Shown piece after piece: positions 12,427-23,081 of a stretch of 64,000 bases of DNA. The stretch lies in contig QRFJ01000504.1 in NCBI GenBank assembly GCA_006176705.1, positions 301,861 through 365,860 of the forward strand. The letters run 5' to 3'. Positions within the stretch are counted from its first letter, which is position 1. The number at the start of each line of letters is the position of its first letter. The translations under genes were made by a program, and so were the position numbers. This DNA is from Cocos nucifera (lineage: Eukaryota; Streptophyta; Magnoliopsida; Arecales; Arecaceae). The notes beneath the pieces are model-generated. The model did no database searches and was not told where the DNA came from. It saw only the letters and a program-made list of their open reading frames with translations.

Positions 12427-12636
12427 CAACGGTTCCCACATAAACTTCATAATAGATAAAATATATCGTTAAGGTTTAGGCAACTAACTTGTTTATTTGT
12501 TATGATCCAATATAAGTTTAGGAGATTTTATGATTTTATCCTTCTATATTTGTAACTTGTATATATATCCATACCAATGAATAAATTAATGTCAGGTGTT
12601 CATTTTTCCCCAATATTAGTGTTCCTATTTCTTTTC
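12427..12636 (+). repeat. 3' LTR of Copia A
   Basis: Direct copy of 705-910 with scattered substitutions, including the shared GATCCAATNT core and a CAATATTAGTGTTCCTATTT end. No clean polypurine tract precedes it, consistent with a deletion that joined RT directly to the LTR. Confidence 0.8.
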
Positions 12637-13555
12637 TTAGGAAGAACACATAGAAGAAAACATTGCACAAGAACAGATCTCTCTAGGTCCAAACTACCAG
12701 CTAGCTGGAATTCAACACCCCTAAGCACACAATAGATGGCCTTATTCCCACCAACCAAATAAACATTATGTAAGAACAATATCTCCCTTATATTTTTTTA
12801 AATGGCAAGGGAGGTATATAACCACCGCCACCCTGCCTTTATTGAGGGTCAAGAGGAAAGAATACAGGGAGAAGAGCTGTTACAGCCAAGGAAGCTACGA
12901 AAGAAAAGAAACAGAGATGTGGAAAAAGCTTCTAAGAGAAAGGAGCTGTTACAGCAGAGTGAAGAGATTAGAGAGAGGAGTTGTTGAGAATTCTTCATGA
13001 TCCAGGGAACCGATGCATTGATTGCAGATTGAGATTTGAACGAGCTGATTTGGAGGCAGTTCCAGTGGAGTTCAACTCTTATTCAATGTGTTCTGCGGAG
13101 AGATCTGAAGAGACCAAAAATGAACGCAAGAAGGATGAAAAGCTGAACGATGAAAACAAGTCAGAGACAAAACGACAGCCGATCCTTGATCTTCTTCTTT
13201 ATCTCATGGACACAGCCCCACGGAACTGGCACTGGCACTCTGATTCTTGAGAAGCACTGATGAGAGCACATAGGATGCTGGCAACGGATTGAGCTAATTT
13301 CTAGGAACACAGGTTTTAATCACCTAACAGCACTCTTAGAAGGTTCTTTACCTTACACCAAATTCCTCCGAAGACTGATAGAAGTTCATAATCATTGACC
13401 AATCGTTGAAGATGTGGAGAATTTCTGAAGCAATGGATACAATAGAAGACTGTTTATTAAGAACGATACCAACATTTTTTCTTTCCAACAATCCTATGCC
13501 ATAGCCATTAGTAACATTAGGACACCAGGTTGAGCTGATTTTGAGGAACTCCAAA
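12637..13555. other. unassigned stretch with less AT-rich composition
   Basis: Around 12800-13250 the DNA is less AT-rich than its surroundings and reads as short plus-strand frames rich in Glu/Lys/Arg, with GAGCTGTTACAG occurring twice. At 13348-13623 a 91-residue minus-strand frame occurs. I recognise no domain in either. They could be decayed host-gene exons or parts of a LINE or LTR leader; nothing seen decides. Confidence 0.3.
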
Positions 13556-14090
13556 TGTGATACCCATCCCAGTGGATCAAAATGAAGCATGGGCCTAGTC
13601 CTGTTAACCAGCCCAAGTAACAAAATCAGCCACTAAGAGATGGCCCAAAAGAGTGGCACGGATTTTAAGATATGGACCCCAAAAAAAAAAAAAAAAAAAA
13701 AGGAAGAAGAAGACACGTGATTGGAGCCTTCTTCCTCCCATTTTATCGGAGGAATTCGATGCCGAGAAGGACTCTCGATAACCCTCTCCCATGTTATTTA
13801 AAGAACCCCTCCATCTCTATTTAAAGGGACCAAATCCCTCCTGAAATCCCCCACCGTCGGCCCAATCATCTTTAAAAAGAAGCTGTTTTTCTTTTCATCA
13901 AGTTCGCTAGATTTCATATCAAATGCCATAGAAAAAATAGGTACAAAGCTGATAATTATTGATTTATCCTCCTTCCTTTATTCTTCGGCTATTTGGTCAT
14001 AGACTCCAGTTAGCTATTACCAGATTTTGGTTGAAAAAAGAACGGCTTGGATTGGTTTCAACTTTTTCTATTTTCTTTTGATTTTGATTA
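13556..14090 (+). repeat. left LTR of the small Gypsy-like element
   Basis: Matches 14827-15365 along its length, including CCCATGTTATTTAAAGAACC and CCTCCTTCCTTTATTCTT. A 20-odd base poly-A tract at about 13681-13701 is not shared with the right copy. TTATTTAAAG could be a TATA-like promoter motif. Confidence 0.65.
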
Positions 14091-14812
14091 TAGAAATAAT
14101 GTTTTGATTCTCAATATTTATGCTATTAACCTTTTTCTTATGAGACAATTTAATGATGACATTATATTGAAAATTAAAAATATCAAAAATTTTGAAGATG
14201 AGATTATAACAGTAAATTTTCAATTTTGGAAATGAAGATGAGAGAAGATATTTTCGATTCTCCATTGATTTGGATATCATCATGTAATTTATTTCGGTAT
14301 GTTCTCCAATCTTGTGCTGAGTTAAGTTTTAGCATATGAATCTAAAGTTAGTGGACCATCAATTTTCAATCTTGAATATAAAATATTTTAGTATAGATCT
14401 CTTTGCTCTTAAATCCGAAGCTTGTACTCCTTCAATCAATATCATTTTTTTATCTGATTAAAAAATTTGAGATAATCTATTGATATTAAAGATTGTTCTA
14501 TAAAAGGTTGATTGGAGTCATTTGCAATCTAAATCTTAGGATGGATTGATTAATTAAAAATAGATATTTTGATAGAAAAACTTAATATTCTTATTTAGAA
14601 TTAAAATATTATTTTTTTTATTTACAAGAGATGGGTTTGATTTGGATCATCTACAAGAGAAATCAAGTCTTGAGATATTAAATCTTATTCTTATGTTAAG
14701 ATTTACAAAGAAAAACAAAATAGTAGAATATATAAGAATTTAGAAATGAGATCATGATTGTGAAATCTTAAAGTTCGAAAATTTTTTGTAGAAAATTTTA
14801 GGATGAAATTTT

Positions 14813-14826
14813 TTTAGGAGGGAGAA
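14813..14826 (+). other. polypurine tract before the right LTR
   Basis: TTTAGGAGGGAGAA ends directly at the TG of the second LTR. Polypurine tracts in this position prime plus-strand synthesis. It sets the element's orientation as plus. Confidence 0.65.
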
Positions 14827-15370
14827 TGTGATATTCCATCCTGGTAGATCAAAATAAAGTATGGGCCCGATTCTTTTGACTAGCCCAGGTTGCAAAATCA
14901 GCTACTACGAGATGGCTCCAAAGAGTAGATGGATTTTAAAGTATGAATCCCAAAAACAAATTAGAAGAAGAAGACTCTGGATTGGAGTCTTCTTCCTCTC
15001 ATTTCATTAGAAGAATTTGATGCCAAAAAGGACTCTCAACGCTCCTTTCCCATGTTATTTAAAGAACCCCACCACCTATGCTTAAAGGGACCAAATCCCT
15101 TATGAAATCCCCCATTGCCAGCCCCAATCATCATCGAAAAGAAGCCATCTTCCTTTTCATTGAGTTCGCTAAATTTTATCCCAAAGTCATCAGAAAAATA
15201 GGTACAAAGGTGGCAATTGTTGATTTACCCTCCTTCCTTTATTCTTTAGCTATTTGGCCATAGGCTCTAGCCGGCTATTATAGGATTTTGATTGAAATGA
15301 GAAGGGCCTAGATCCATTTCAATTTCTCCTATTTTCTTTTGGTTTTTCTTGTTTTTCTTGATTATTTTAG
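14827..15370 (+). repeat. right LTR of the small Gypsy-like element (end not resolved)
   Basis: Direct copy of the left LTR for about 540 bp, then it continues into sequence absent from the left copy. Either the left LTR is truncated or this one ends near 15370. Confidence 0.6.
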
Positions 15371-15519
15371 CATAGTTAGCCATCATTGATTGCCGATTTA
15401 GGATCCACCGACTATGCCTTTGCAACCCCAACCATCATTGACTAGAGCCATGCCGGTGGTGATCCTTTGTTTTGGGAATCAAAGAGGAAGTAAATCCCCT
15501 ATTTGCCCAAATGAAGGAA

Positions 15520-15670
15520 GAAGAAGGGAGAAAGAAAAAGAAAAGAAAGAGCAAGAAAAAGAAAAAGAAAAAGAAAAGAAAAGAAAAGAAATAGAAAATT
15601 CTCTCTTCCCCCTCTCTCCTCTCTCTTTCTTCTCTCTCTATATTCTCTCTAGTTTCTCTATATGATTCTT
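15520..15670. repeat. GA-rich then CT-rich low-complexity tract
   Basis: About 80 bp of GAAAAAGA-type purines is followed by about 75 bp of CTCTCT-type pyrimidines, which could pair with each other. The Lys/Glu-rich open frame across it is a composition artefact. Confidence 0.8.
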
Positions 15671-16711
15671 TCTTTAGTTTGTTTCTCTCTCCTAGGATTT
15701 TCTCGATATTTGAGAAGATTGATGATACATTTAAATGACCCTATCGAAAAGTTCCTGACTGTGATCATTGGCCATTATGCTGGCACCAACTTTGGTCAGA
15801 CTAGTTTCTACTAGATTTATTTTCTCATAATTCTTAATGAGCCATATATACACTAAGTCAATCATGATTTGATGAAATTATCTTGCTCTGATCAATTAAG
15901 ATGCCAGGTAGTGGTGCCTGATCATGTTGTATCTCATTATATCATGTCCCAAATCAAGCATATAACAGATGTTGCATATCTATGAGGTGGATCCCACAGA
16001 TATGCAAAGCAAACTAAAAACTAAACCAAACTAAAAAAAAATAAATCTAACTATTTCAAAATAATTCTAAATAAATAACAAAAGAACTTTGATCCTTACA
16101 AATTAGGATCTCCTAAATGCTTTAGGCAACTAGCGCACCCCGTCAAATCAAAATTTGAAAAATAGAGAGAATAATAATGAGCTATATTAGTCCAGTAAGT
16201 AATAAAATACTTCAAGATAGGTCAAAGCATGTTGATTTATAACAAAAATAAATTCATATAATTGACTGGATGACATTCAATTCTTATTACATATCAGATA
16301 ACAATAAATTATTTTCTTTTCAAGAGCATATCTTTCATAAACTAATACTAAATTTAAAATTAGCTATGGCCACGTAACCTAGTAGCATGGGTCGGTAATA
16401 ACTAACCTATGTAGATAGCAGATATCAGATAACAAGCTCTCAGATAACGACTATTCTATTCATTGATGGTACGGTGTCAAAACTAATACTTTCTCATATT
16501 ATAAGTCGATAAGACTAACATACAATCCTCATTAACGGGGCCAAAATATATCATAGCCATGCTATATATTTAAAGAAAATTATTAGATAAATTGCCCGAC
16601 CATATTTTCTAATATCAGAACAAATATGTATCAAACTAATTTAATTATAGAGGTATCAAAATACATATTTAATTCAAATATTGCATATAAAACATAATAT
16701 GCTTGACCATT
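15671..16711. other. unassigned AT-rich flank left of the CACTA region
   Basis: No coding domain or terminal repeat recognised. It ends in ATT (16709-16711), the left copy of the CACTA target duplication. Confidence 0.4.
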
Positions 16712-17640
16712 CACTACAAGGAAATAGTATTTTTGTGATAGATTATTTGCAATGCAAAAATATTAGTTCCAAATACAACTATTTGCGACGTAAATACCTT
16801 CCCATCATAAATATTGAATTATTTAATGTAAAATATTTTTCATCACAAATAATATGTAATTTATGATGGAAAATCTAGTTCCATCAAAAATATTATATTA
16901 TTTATGATGCAAAATTTTCATTACTAATAATCAATGAAAAATCAAATTTTTTTAAAAATAAATAGTAGATTATTTATGATGGAAACTTTCTATCACAAAT
17001 AACCTATATTTATGACATAAATTCATATTTTCATCATAAATATTAAATTATTTATGATGAAAATTTTTCATCTCAAAAAATCGATGAAAAATTAAAATTT
17101 TTTAAAAAATAAATAGTAGATTATTTATGATGAAAATTTTGCATTGCAAATAACATTCTGTTTGCGAAGAAAATTAATTTTACATTGCAAATAATAGTTA
17201 TTTATGATGCAAAATTTCCATCACAACTAATCATTAAAAAATAAAAAATCTAAAAAAATAAATAACACATTATTTATGTTGAAAAATTTTCATTATAAAT
17301 AATCTATATTTATGATGAAAATTCATATTTTCATCATAAATATTAAATTATTTATGATAATTTTTTTTGTCATAGATAATCAATAAAAAAATAGATTTTA
17401 AAAAAATAAATAGCAAATTATTTATGACAAAAATGTTGCATCGTAAATAATGTACTGTTTATGATGAAAATTAATTTTACATCATAAATAATAGTTATTT
17501 GATATGCAAAATTTCCATCATAACTAATCACCAAAAAATAATTTTTGTTTTAAAAAATAAATAGTAGATTATTAGTAATGAAAATATTTCATAAATTTAA
17601 AAAATAATTCAAATATTTTATGATTGATTTTTTGGTCATA
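16712..17640. repeat. left CACTA subterminal repeat array
   Basis: Dense imperfect copies of TTATTTATGATGAAAATTTT and its complement, spaced tens of bases apart, immediately inside the left terminus. The same motif family fills 22515-23080, 24180-25867, 25975-26540 and 28600-29203. Confidence 0.8.
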
Positions 17641-17699
17641 AATTTTTTTATATTTTGCATCCAAAAAATCGATTGCAAATGTATTTTGCAACTGAATAT

Positions 17700-18640
17700 A
17701 ATTTTTTTATTTTTTTCTGAATATGATATAATTTTAAAATTTAAAGTCCATCTTCACTATTTATTATCTAAATAATTATCGTTAGAGTATCGTTATAAAA
17801 GATCATCTCGATTCGATAGCCCTAGCTACGTAGATCAGCAAAATTTGATTTCAAGGATCATAAATAACTGCATGATGATCTGATAGATAGAGATCATCGA
17901 TGGATCTAAAAACTTATGATGATAATCTCTGTGATATTTATAATATATTATTAAAATTTTACTTTAATTAGATATAGTTATTATGATCAATTTAGCATGA
18001 AATAATTTAGACCGTTAAATAAAGTACAAGTGATCAAAAGGCCAAACGGCGTATGATTATAAAATAAATTTTTAGATAAATAATCTTTACTATTATTTTA
18101 ATCATCTATATGGTGGTGATCATAAAATCTAAATTTCGCGTATATGAACCATCCATGTTAAGTAGATCTTACAAAAGTATAAGTATAATTGCTTAAGGAC
18201 ATTAAGAATGTGTATCACGAGACATATAATTTTGGATGGTTTATATATGTGTGGTTTAAATTTTATGATCATCATCATATAAATGATCAAAATAATAGTA
18301 AAAATCATTTATCTAAAAAAAATTATCTTATAATTAGATGTCATTTAGCTTTTTGATCACTCATTTTTCATGTAGCGGTTTAAATCATTCTGTGCTAAAT
18401 TGACTATGATAATGATATCTGATTGAAGTAAAATTTTGCTAAGTACACTATAAATATCATCAAGATCATCGTTATAAGTTTTTGAATTCCATTAATAATC
18501 TCTATTCTATCAGATCATCATGCGGTTATTCATAATTATCAAAATCAAATTTTATTGATCGACATAGATAAGGCTAATGGATCGAGATAATCTTTTATGA
18601 TGATATTCTAATTATAATTATTTAGATAATAAATAGTAAA
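17700..18640. repeat. foldback element F1: near-palindrome of about 0.9 kb
   Basis: The two halves are reverse complements with almost no loop. The centre is near 18200 (CTTAAGGACATTAAG) and the arms run out to about 17760 and 18640. Matching pairs of landmarks include TGCATGATGATCTGATAGA (left) with TCTATCAGATCATCATGCGG (right). The right arm ends exactly at the assembly gap, so the true end may be hidden. It carries no coding frame. Confidence 0.85.
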
Positions 18641-19534
18641 NNNNNNNNNNNNNNNNNNNNNNNNNNNNNNNNNNNNNNNNNNNNNNNNNNNNNNNNNNNN
18701 NNNNNNNNNNNNNNNNNNNNNNNNNNNNNNNNNNNNNNNNNNNNNNNNNNNNNNNNNNNNNNNNNNNNNNNNNNNNNNNNNNNNNNNNNNNNNNNNNNNN
18801 NNNNNNNNNNNNNNNNNNNNNNNNNNNNNNNNNNNNNNNNNNNNNNNNNNNNNNNNNNNNNNNNNNNNNNNNNNNNNNNNNNNNNNNNNNNNNNNNNNNN
18901 NNNNNNNNNNNNNNNNNNNNNNNNNNNNNNNNNNNNNNNNNNNNNNNNNNNNNNNNNNNNNNNNNNNNNNNNNNNNNNNNNNNNNNNNNNNNNNNNNNNN
19001 NNNNNNNNNNNNNNNNNNNNNNNNNNNNNNNNNNNNNNNNNNNNNNNNNNNNNNNNNNNNNNNNNNNNNNNNNNNNNNNNNNNNNNNNNNNNNNNNNNNN
19101 NNNNNNNNNNNNNNNNNNNNNNNNNNNNNNNNNNNNNNNNNNNNNNNNNNNNNNNNNNNNNNNNNNNNNNNNNNNNNNNNNNNNNNNNNNNNNNNNNNNN
19201 NNNNNNNNNNNNNNNNNNNNNNNNNNNNNNNNNNNNNNNNNNNNNNNNNNNNNNNNNNNNNNNNNNNNNNNNNNNNNNNNNNNNNNNNNNNNNNNNNNNN
19301 NNNNNNNNNNNNNNNNNNNNNNNNNNNNNNNNNNNNNNNNNNNNNNNNNNNNNNNNNNNNNNNNNNNNNNNNNNNNNNNNNNNNNNNNNNNNNNNNNNNN
19401 NNNNNNNNNNNNNNNNNNNNNNNNNNNNNNNNNNNNNNNNNNNNNNNNNNNNNNNNNNNNNNNNNNNNNNNNNNNNNNNNNNNNNNNNNNNNNNNNNNNN
19501 NNNNNNNNNNNNNNNNNNNNNNNNNNNNNNNNNN
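18641..19534. other. assembly gap (894 N)
   Basis: All bases unknown. The left side is the end of F1 and the right side is 233 bp of the end of a C-family LTR. That LTR is about 2.27 kb elsewhere in the window, so the hidden sequence probably includes the rest of it and the gap length may be nominal. Confidence 0.95.
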
Positions 19535-19767
19535 TGGTCGGGAGCATTTTATGAGTTAATAATGATTATTCATGTCTTAAATTTTCAACTCTTGAAAATA
19601 TGAATTATCATTACCATTAACTCAAAGGATGTATCACAGACACTAAATACACATATGTGATAGAAAATAATCCATTTTATTGATTATAGTCATAATTATA
19701 ATTTTGCTCCTAGAAGTGTATTACAAGTGTCAGCCAATTCTAGCTTCTAGGACACATATATCTAACA
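19535..19767 (-). repeat. end of a family-C LTR, cut by the gap
   Basis: Almost identical to 41331-41560 (the end of the solo C LTR), including AATGATTATTCATGTCTTAA and the terminal ATCTAACA. The orientation is the same as C1 (minus). It sits between F1 and the CACTA gene relic, so it is an insertion in the CACTA region. No internal C sequence is seen to its right, so either the internal region lies in the gap or this is a solo LTR. Confidence 0.8.
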
Positions 19768-19965
19768 CAAAGCTATGACATATAATACCCAGCTTAGTCT
19801 GCCATGGCTCGCACCAACCCTAATGGGCCTAATGAAGTTGGGTGGAATCTTGATACGGAGATGCTGTCCCTCGTGCTTGCATCTCCAATGCCTAAGGATG
19901 AGATTCTTCGGCGGACCTCACCTTTGCCTCACCACGGATAGAGAATGGCCTGAAAAAATAATAAA
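19768..19965 (-). pseudogene. fragment shared with 27690-27840 (CACTA downstream gene?)
   Basis: The reverse complement of this stretch matches 27690-27815 of the right half (AGGGACAGCATCTCC against AGGGACAACATCTCT, then GAGCCATGG and TATGTCATAGCT). In both halves it follows the TNP2 C-terminus, so it belongs to the same element, probably an intron or second gene. No recognised domain; the frame is broken in both copies. The C-family LTR inserted at its downstream side. Confidence 0.5.
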
Positions 19966-20329
19966 TAAATTATTAGTATGATAGCTATCTATAAATCTAA
20001 TAGATATAACTAAAATAAAATTTTATTATATAAAAAATATTAAAATACTACTTGGACCCACCTTTATAGCACCCTCTGGTGACTTCGATAGTGCAACAAT
20101 GAAAATGGAGGAAGGCTCATCCTCAAGGGTAGGTTGAAAACTCGAACATCATCATCTCCCTCCTGGTGCCATACCTACAATGCTTAAACTATGCATATAA
20201 CTAACTTTTTATATAAATAAATATAATAATGAACAATAATAGCAAAAAATACATAAATGCTAATGAATAGAATTATATTGCATATCATTATTGCAAGAGA
20301 AGATTCAATAAAAAATATAGATCTACTCA

Positions 20330-21000
20330 TCAATATCCATATCCTCCTTGATTTTGTAGGTCCTCCTCTGAATCACCATAATTGACTAATGTATCATCTT
20401 CTATCTCATCGTCATTTATGAACCAATCATTATCCTCCGAATCATCAAGATTAAATACAAAATTAGCTTCAACTTTATTGGATGGCAGATCAGCCATATT
20501 TAAAGGAGCTATCGTAAGTTCTTCGTCAACAAGAAGCTCAATCAATGTTTGTTTTTTCTTTTGAAAAGCTTCCTAATCATGTAGATTTGAATTTTCGTCC
20601 ATCTTTAGTCAGGTTGGTATGTCATGTATACCTCTAGGTATTATTTTTTGTACAGCATGCCAATCACCTTGATACTTTGGATCCTTCAAATATATTACTT
20701 GTTTCGTTTGAGTTGCTAATATATACGGCTCATTCTGATACTATGTTTGTGCAAAATTTACATTGATAAAATGTGGATCGATATGAATACCGATCTTCTT
20801 AGTGCTTATATCCTAACTCAACCAACTTCTTTCTAATAGGTGTGATCCTATCCCTTTCAAAAATAGATCACTTTTATTGTTGCCATAGCTTTATTTTTTG
20901 TTCCATATACATGCTAAATCTGGTAGCCTCTTCTTATAATTCTCCAAGTATAGATAGATCATATTTTAACCACATCTAATATATATCCAAAGAATAAAAA
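20330..21000 (-). pseudogene. CACTA TNP2 C-terminal relic, left copy (DUF4216-like)
   Basis: On the minus strand, with stops, the reading includes 'IGIHIDPHFINVNFAQT', 'NEPYILATQTKQVIYLKD' and 'WHAVQKIIPRGIHDIP'. These correspond to the DUF4216 block found at the C-terminus of plant CACTA TNP2 proteins. A clean 71-residue frame (20330-20545) then gives an acidic tail, 'NLDDSEDNDWFINDDEIEDD', ending in 'GGYGY' and a stop. TNP2 is the element-encoded transposase-type protein. The catalytic tnp2 domain and DUF4218 are missing upstream, where minisatellite DNA takes their place. It is closely similar to the plus-strand copy at 27000-27690. Confidence 0.75.
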
Positions 21001-21204
21001 AGATACTTGTGACATAATTTTCCATAATAGAATAAAGAATACCATGACAATAATAAAAAATTGATGTATTTCTGAATGGCCCAAATCGAGGCATTTAAGA
21101 GCCGTTCACAGTCCATTTTAGGGATCTTAGGATTGAATTTTGAATGGGAGTCTAAGATTACATCAATGCATGCATTAAATCACTACCATGCATCTCTCTA
21201 TGAA

Positions 21205-21665
21205 AATAGAGAGATGTATTAGGATCCCAATCTCGATCTGACCTGGATCATGATCTGAATCGTGATCCAGATTTTGGACTAGATCTTGAACTAGATCCCA
21301 GATCCAATCCGACTTAGATCCTGACCTTGATCCGATTTGGATCCTGACCCGAATCCTGAACTACATAAAAGACCAGATTCTGACCTAGACCCTGGATTGG
21401 ATCCCAACTTGGATCCCAACATTAATCTGGATCCCAAACCATGACCTAGATCTCGACCCGGACCTCAGATCAGATCTCAACCTAGATCCTAATCTCAATC
21501 CAATCTGGATCATGATCCGGATCCTGGACTGGATCCCGATCGAATTCTAACTCAAATCTCGATCTGGATCCCAACTCAAATCTTAACCTCGATCCAACCA
21601 GATCATGACCTAGATTCTAATCTGGATCTTGACCTAGATCTCGAATTGGATCCCAGACCGAACAA
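21205..21665. repeat. GATC-rich minisatellite, period about 11-12 bp
   Basis: Runs of imperfect GATCCTGACCTG-type units (GATCATGATCTG, GATCCCGATC, GATCTTGACCTA) fill about 460 bp. The surrounding sequence does not share this period. It lies between the TNP2 relic and the C-rich leader of the left CACTA half. Confidence 0.85.
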
Positions 21666-21734
21666 TTCATATGCATTAAAAATTAAAGGATTCGGCTAAT
21701 CCTAATTCATACCCGAACCGACCCATCACCACCA

Positions 21735-22190
21735 CGCCTCACCCTTTGCGGCGCCCCTCCATCCCCACCCCCTGCAACCCCCACTCGGCCTGTCACCACC
21801 GCCCCCACCTTCGAGGGTGATCCGACCCCCATGGCCCCCACTCGACTAGTCACCATCGCCCCCACCCTTACAGCCGCACACCCAAGTCGTCACCACCGCC
21901 CCCCCCCCCTGCGGTGCTCCTCCACCTTCCACCCCATGCGATCCCCACACCATCCATCACCACCACCCCCACCCCTCATGGCCCCCACCCGGCTCGTCAC
22001 CACGGTCCCCCCACCCCCTACGGTGCCCTTCAGCTCCCACCCTCCTTGGCCCCACCCGACTTGTCACCACCGCTCTCACCCCTTACGGCACCCCTCACCT
22101 TCCACCCTACGGCCCCACCCGGCCCGTCACCATCGCTCCCACCCCCTACGATGCCCCTCTACCCTACCTCGTGGGTCCGTGCCCATCACC
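21735..22190. repeat. C-rich minisatellite in the left CACTA half
   Basis: A strongly C-biased stretch with about eight occurrences of a TCACCAYCGCYCCCACCCC-like core, spaced mostly 60-70 bp and sometimes about 38 bp. Long Pro/His/Thr-rich open frames in several frames result from the composition. Read on the minus strand it is G-rich and follows a possible splice donor, matching the right half at 26695-26925. Confidence 0.8.
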
Positions 22191-22510
22191 ATCGCCACAC
22201 CCCGACCAAACTCCCTCCCTCCCTCTCTTTCCCTACCAAGTACCCCCCAATCCCCATGCCCCTCCACCCGTCACCTTCATCTATCATCGGCCACCACATA
22301 GCATTAGCCACCATCCGCGCATAGAAAGATTGAAAAAAAACCCATCTCACTATCAAAATAAGGAGCTTACCTTTGGTTCATGGTAGCGATAGCGGGAGAT
22401 GCGCTCGCTAGCCGGTGGAAGCCCACGAGGAGGGGGAGAGATAGAGAGAAGAGGGTTTTGAGGGTTTTAAGGGAGAAAGAGGAGTGGATTTCGCGGGAAG
22501 GGATGTCAAA
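22191..22510 (-). promoter_or_regulatory. GC-rich leader/first exon of the left CACTA half
   Basis: On the minus strand, just inside the subterminal repeats, an untypically GC-rich stretch runs through CCTCTTTCTCCC and GCGCATCTCCCGC to CCAAAGGTAAGC, where GGTAAG is a good plant 5' splice site (GT at 22369-22370). G-rich minisatellite DNA follows, as if in the first intron. The right half has the same order at 26545-26925. The role as a promoter and 5' untranslated exon is inferred from position and composition. Confidence 0.45.
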
Positions 22511-22514
22511 GTGA

Positions 22515-23080
22515 CTAGCATTTAAAGAGTTTTAGCAACAAAAAATTTCCATCACTAAAATGATTATTAGTGATGAAAAATAAATTTTCATCGCTAATAA
22601 TTTTGGCCAATTATTTTTCACTAAAAATTTTTTATAAAAAATATAAAGAATTCAAAAAATTATTTATAATAAAATTTAAATTTTCATCGCTAATACCTAT
22701 TATTAATGGTGAAATAAATTTTTTACATCACTAATAATTAATTTTTTATAATAAAATTTTTTATCATAAATAATAAATAAAAAATTAAAAAATTAAAAAA
22801 ATAAATGAAAGATTATTTATGATGAAAATATTTTATTATAAATAATTAATTATTTATGATGAAAAATTAATTTACGTCATAAATATATAATTATTTATGA
22901 TGAAAAGATTTATCATAAATAATTATAAAAAAATTAAATAGTATATTATTTATGATAAAAATATTTTATAAATTTAAAAAATAATTTAAGTATTTTATGA
23001 CCCATTTTTTGGTCATAAATTTTTTTATTTTGCAACAAAAAAAATCTATCACAAATATATTTTATAATCAAATATAATTT
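22515..23080. repeat. subterminal-type repeat array, left half
   Basis: ATTAGTGATGAAAA and ATTTATGATGAAAA motifs in both orientations, leading into foldback F2. The last roughly 90 bp match the bases preceding F1 (17610-17735). Confidence 0.75.
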
Positions 23081-23081
23081 T

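Larger units (their letters stand above)
705..12636 (+). mobile_element. Copia A: internally duplicated, interrupted Ale/Retrofit-like LTR retrotransposon
   Basis: Two short direct LTRs (about 205 bp) enclose a Met-tRNA primer site and Copia-order gag, protease and integrase remnants. The lineage guess rests on the short LTRs and on the gag layout: an N-terminal 'IGYDLMGYVDG' stretch, then a UBN2-type block. The gag-to-integrase segment occurs twice in direct orientation (about 1340-2680 continuing at 9720-10027, and again at 10136-11866). Copy 1 is split by a 7-kb insertion at 2686-9719. Only the first few dozen reverse-transcriptase residues remain before the 3' LTR, so the element cannot be autonomous. 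LTR ends are approximate because clean TG/CA termini were not seen. Confidence 0.85.
13556..15370 (+). mobile_element. small non-coding LTR element with Gypsy-type polypurine tract
   Basis: Two direct repeats of at least 535 bp start at 13556 and 14827, both with TGTGATA. The second is preceded by a purine-rich TTTAGGAGGGAGAA, the arrangement seen at the 3' LTR of Tekay/Del-type plant Gypsy elements. The 730 bp between the repeats is AT-rich with no gag or pol, so this is a non-autonomous or internally deleted copy. The right end of the 3' LTR is not defined and may lie well beyond 15370, because similarity stops at the unequal end of the first repeat. Confidence 0.6.

Noticed and set aside
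18618..19547. 309-residue minus-strand open frame
   Set aside because: It is almost entirely unknown bases of the assembly gap.
21831..22386. Overlapping Pro/His-rich open frames up to 156 residues
   Set aside because: They come from a C-rich minisatellite that is open in several frames at once; no domain.
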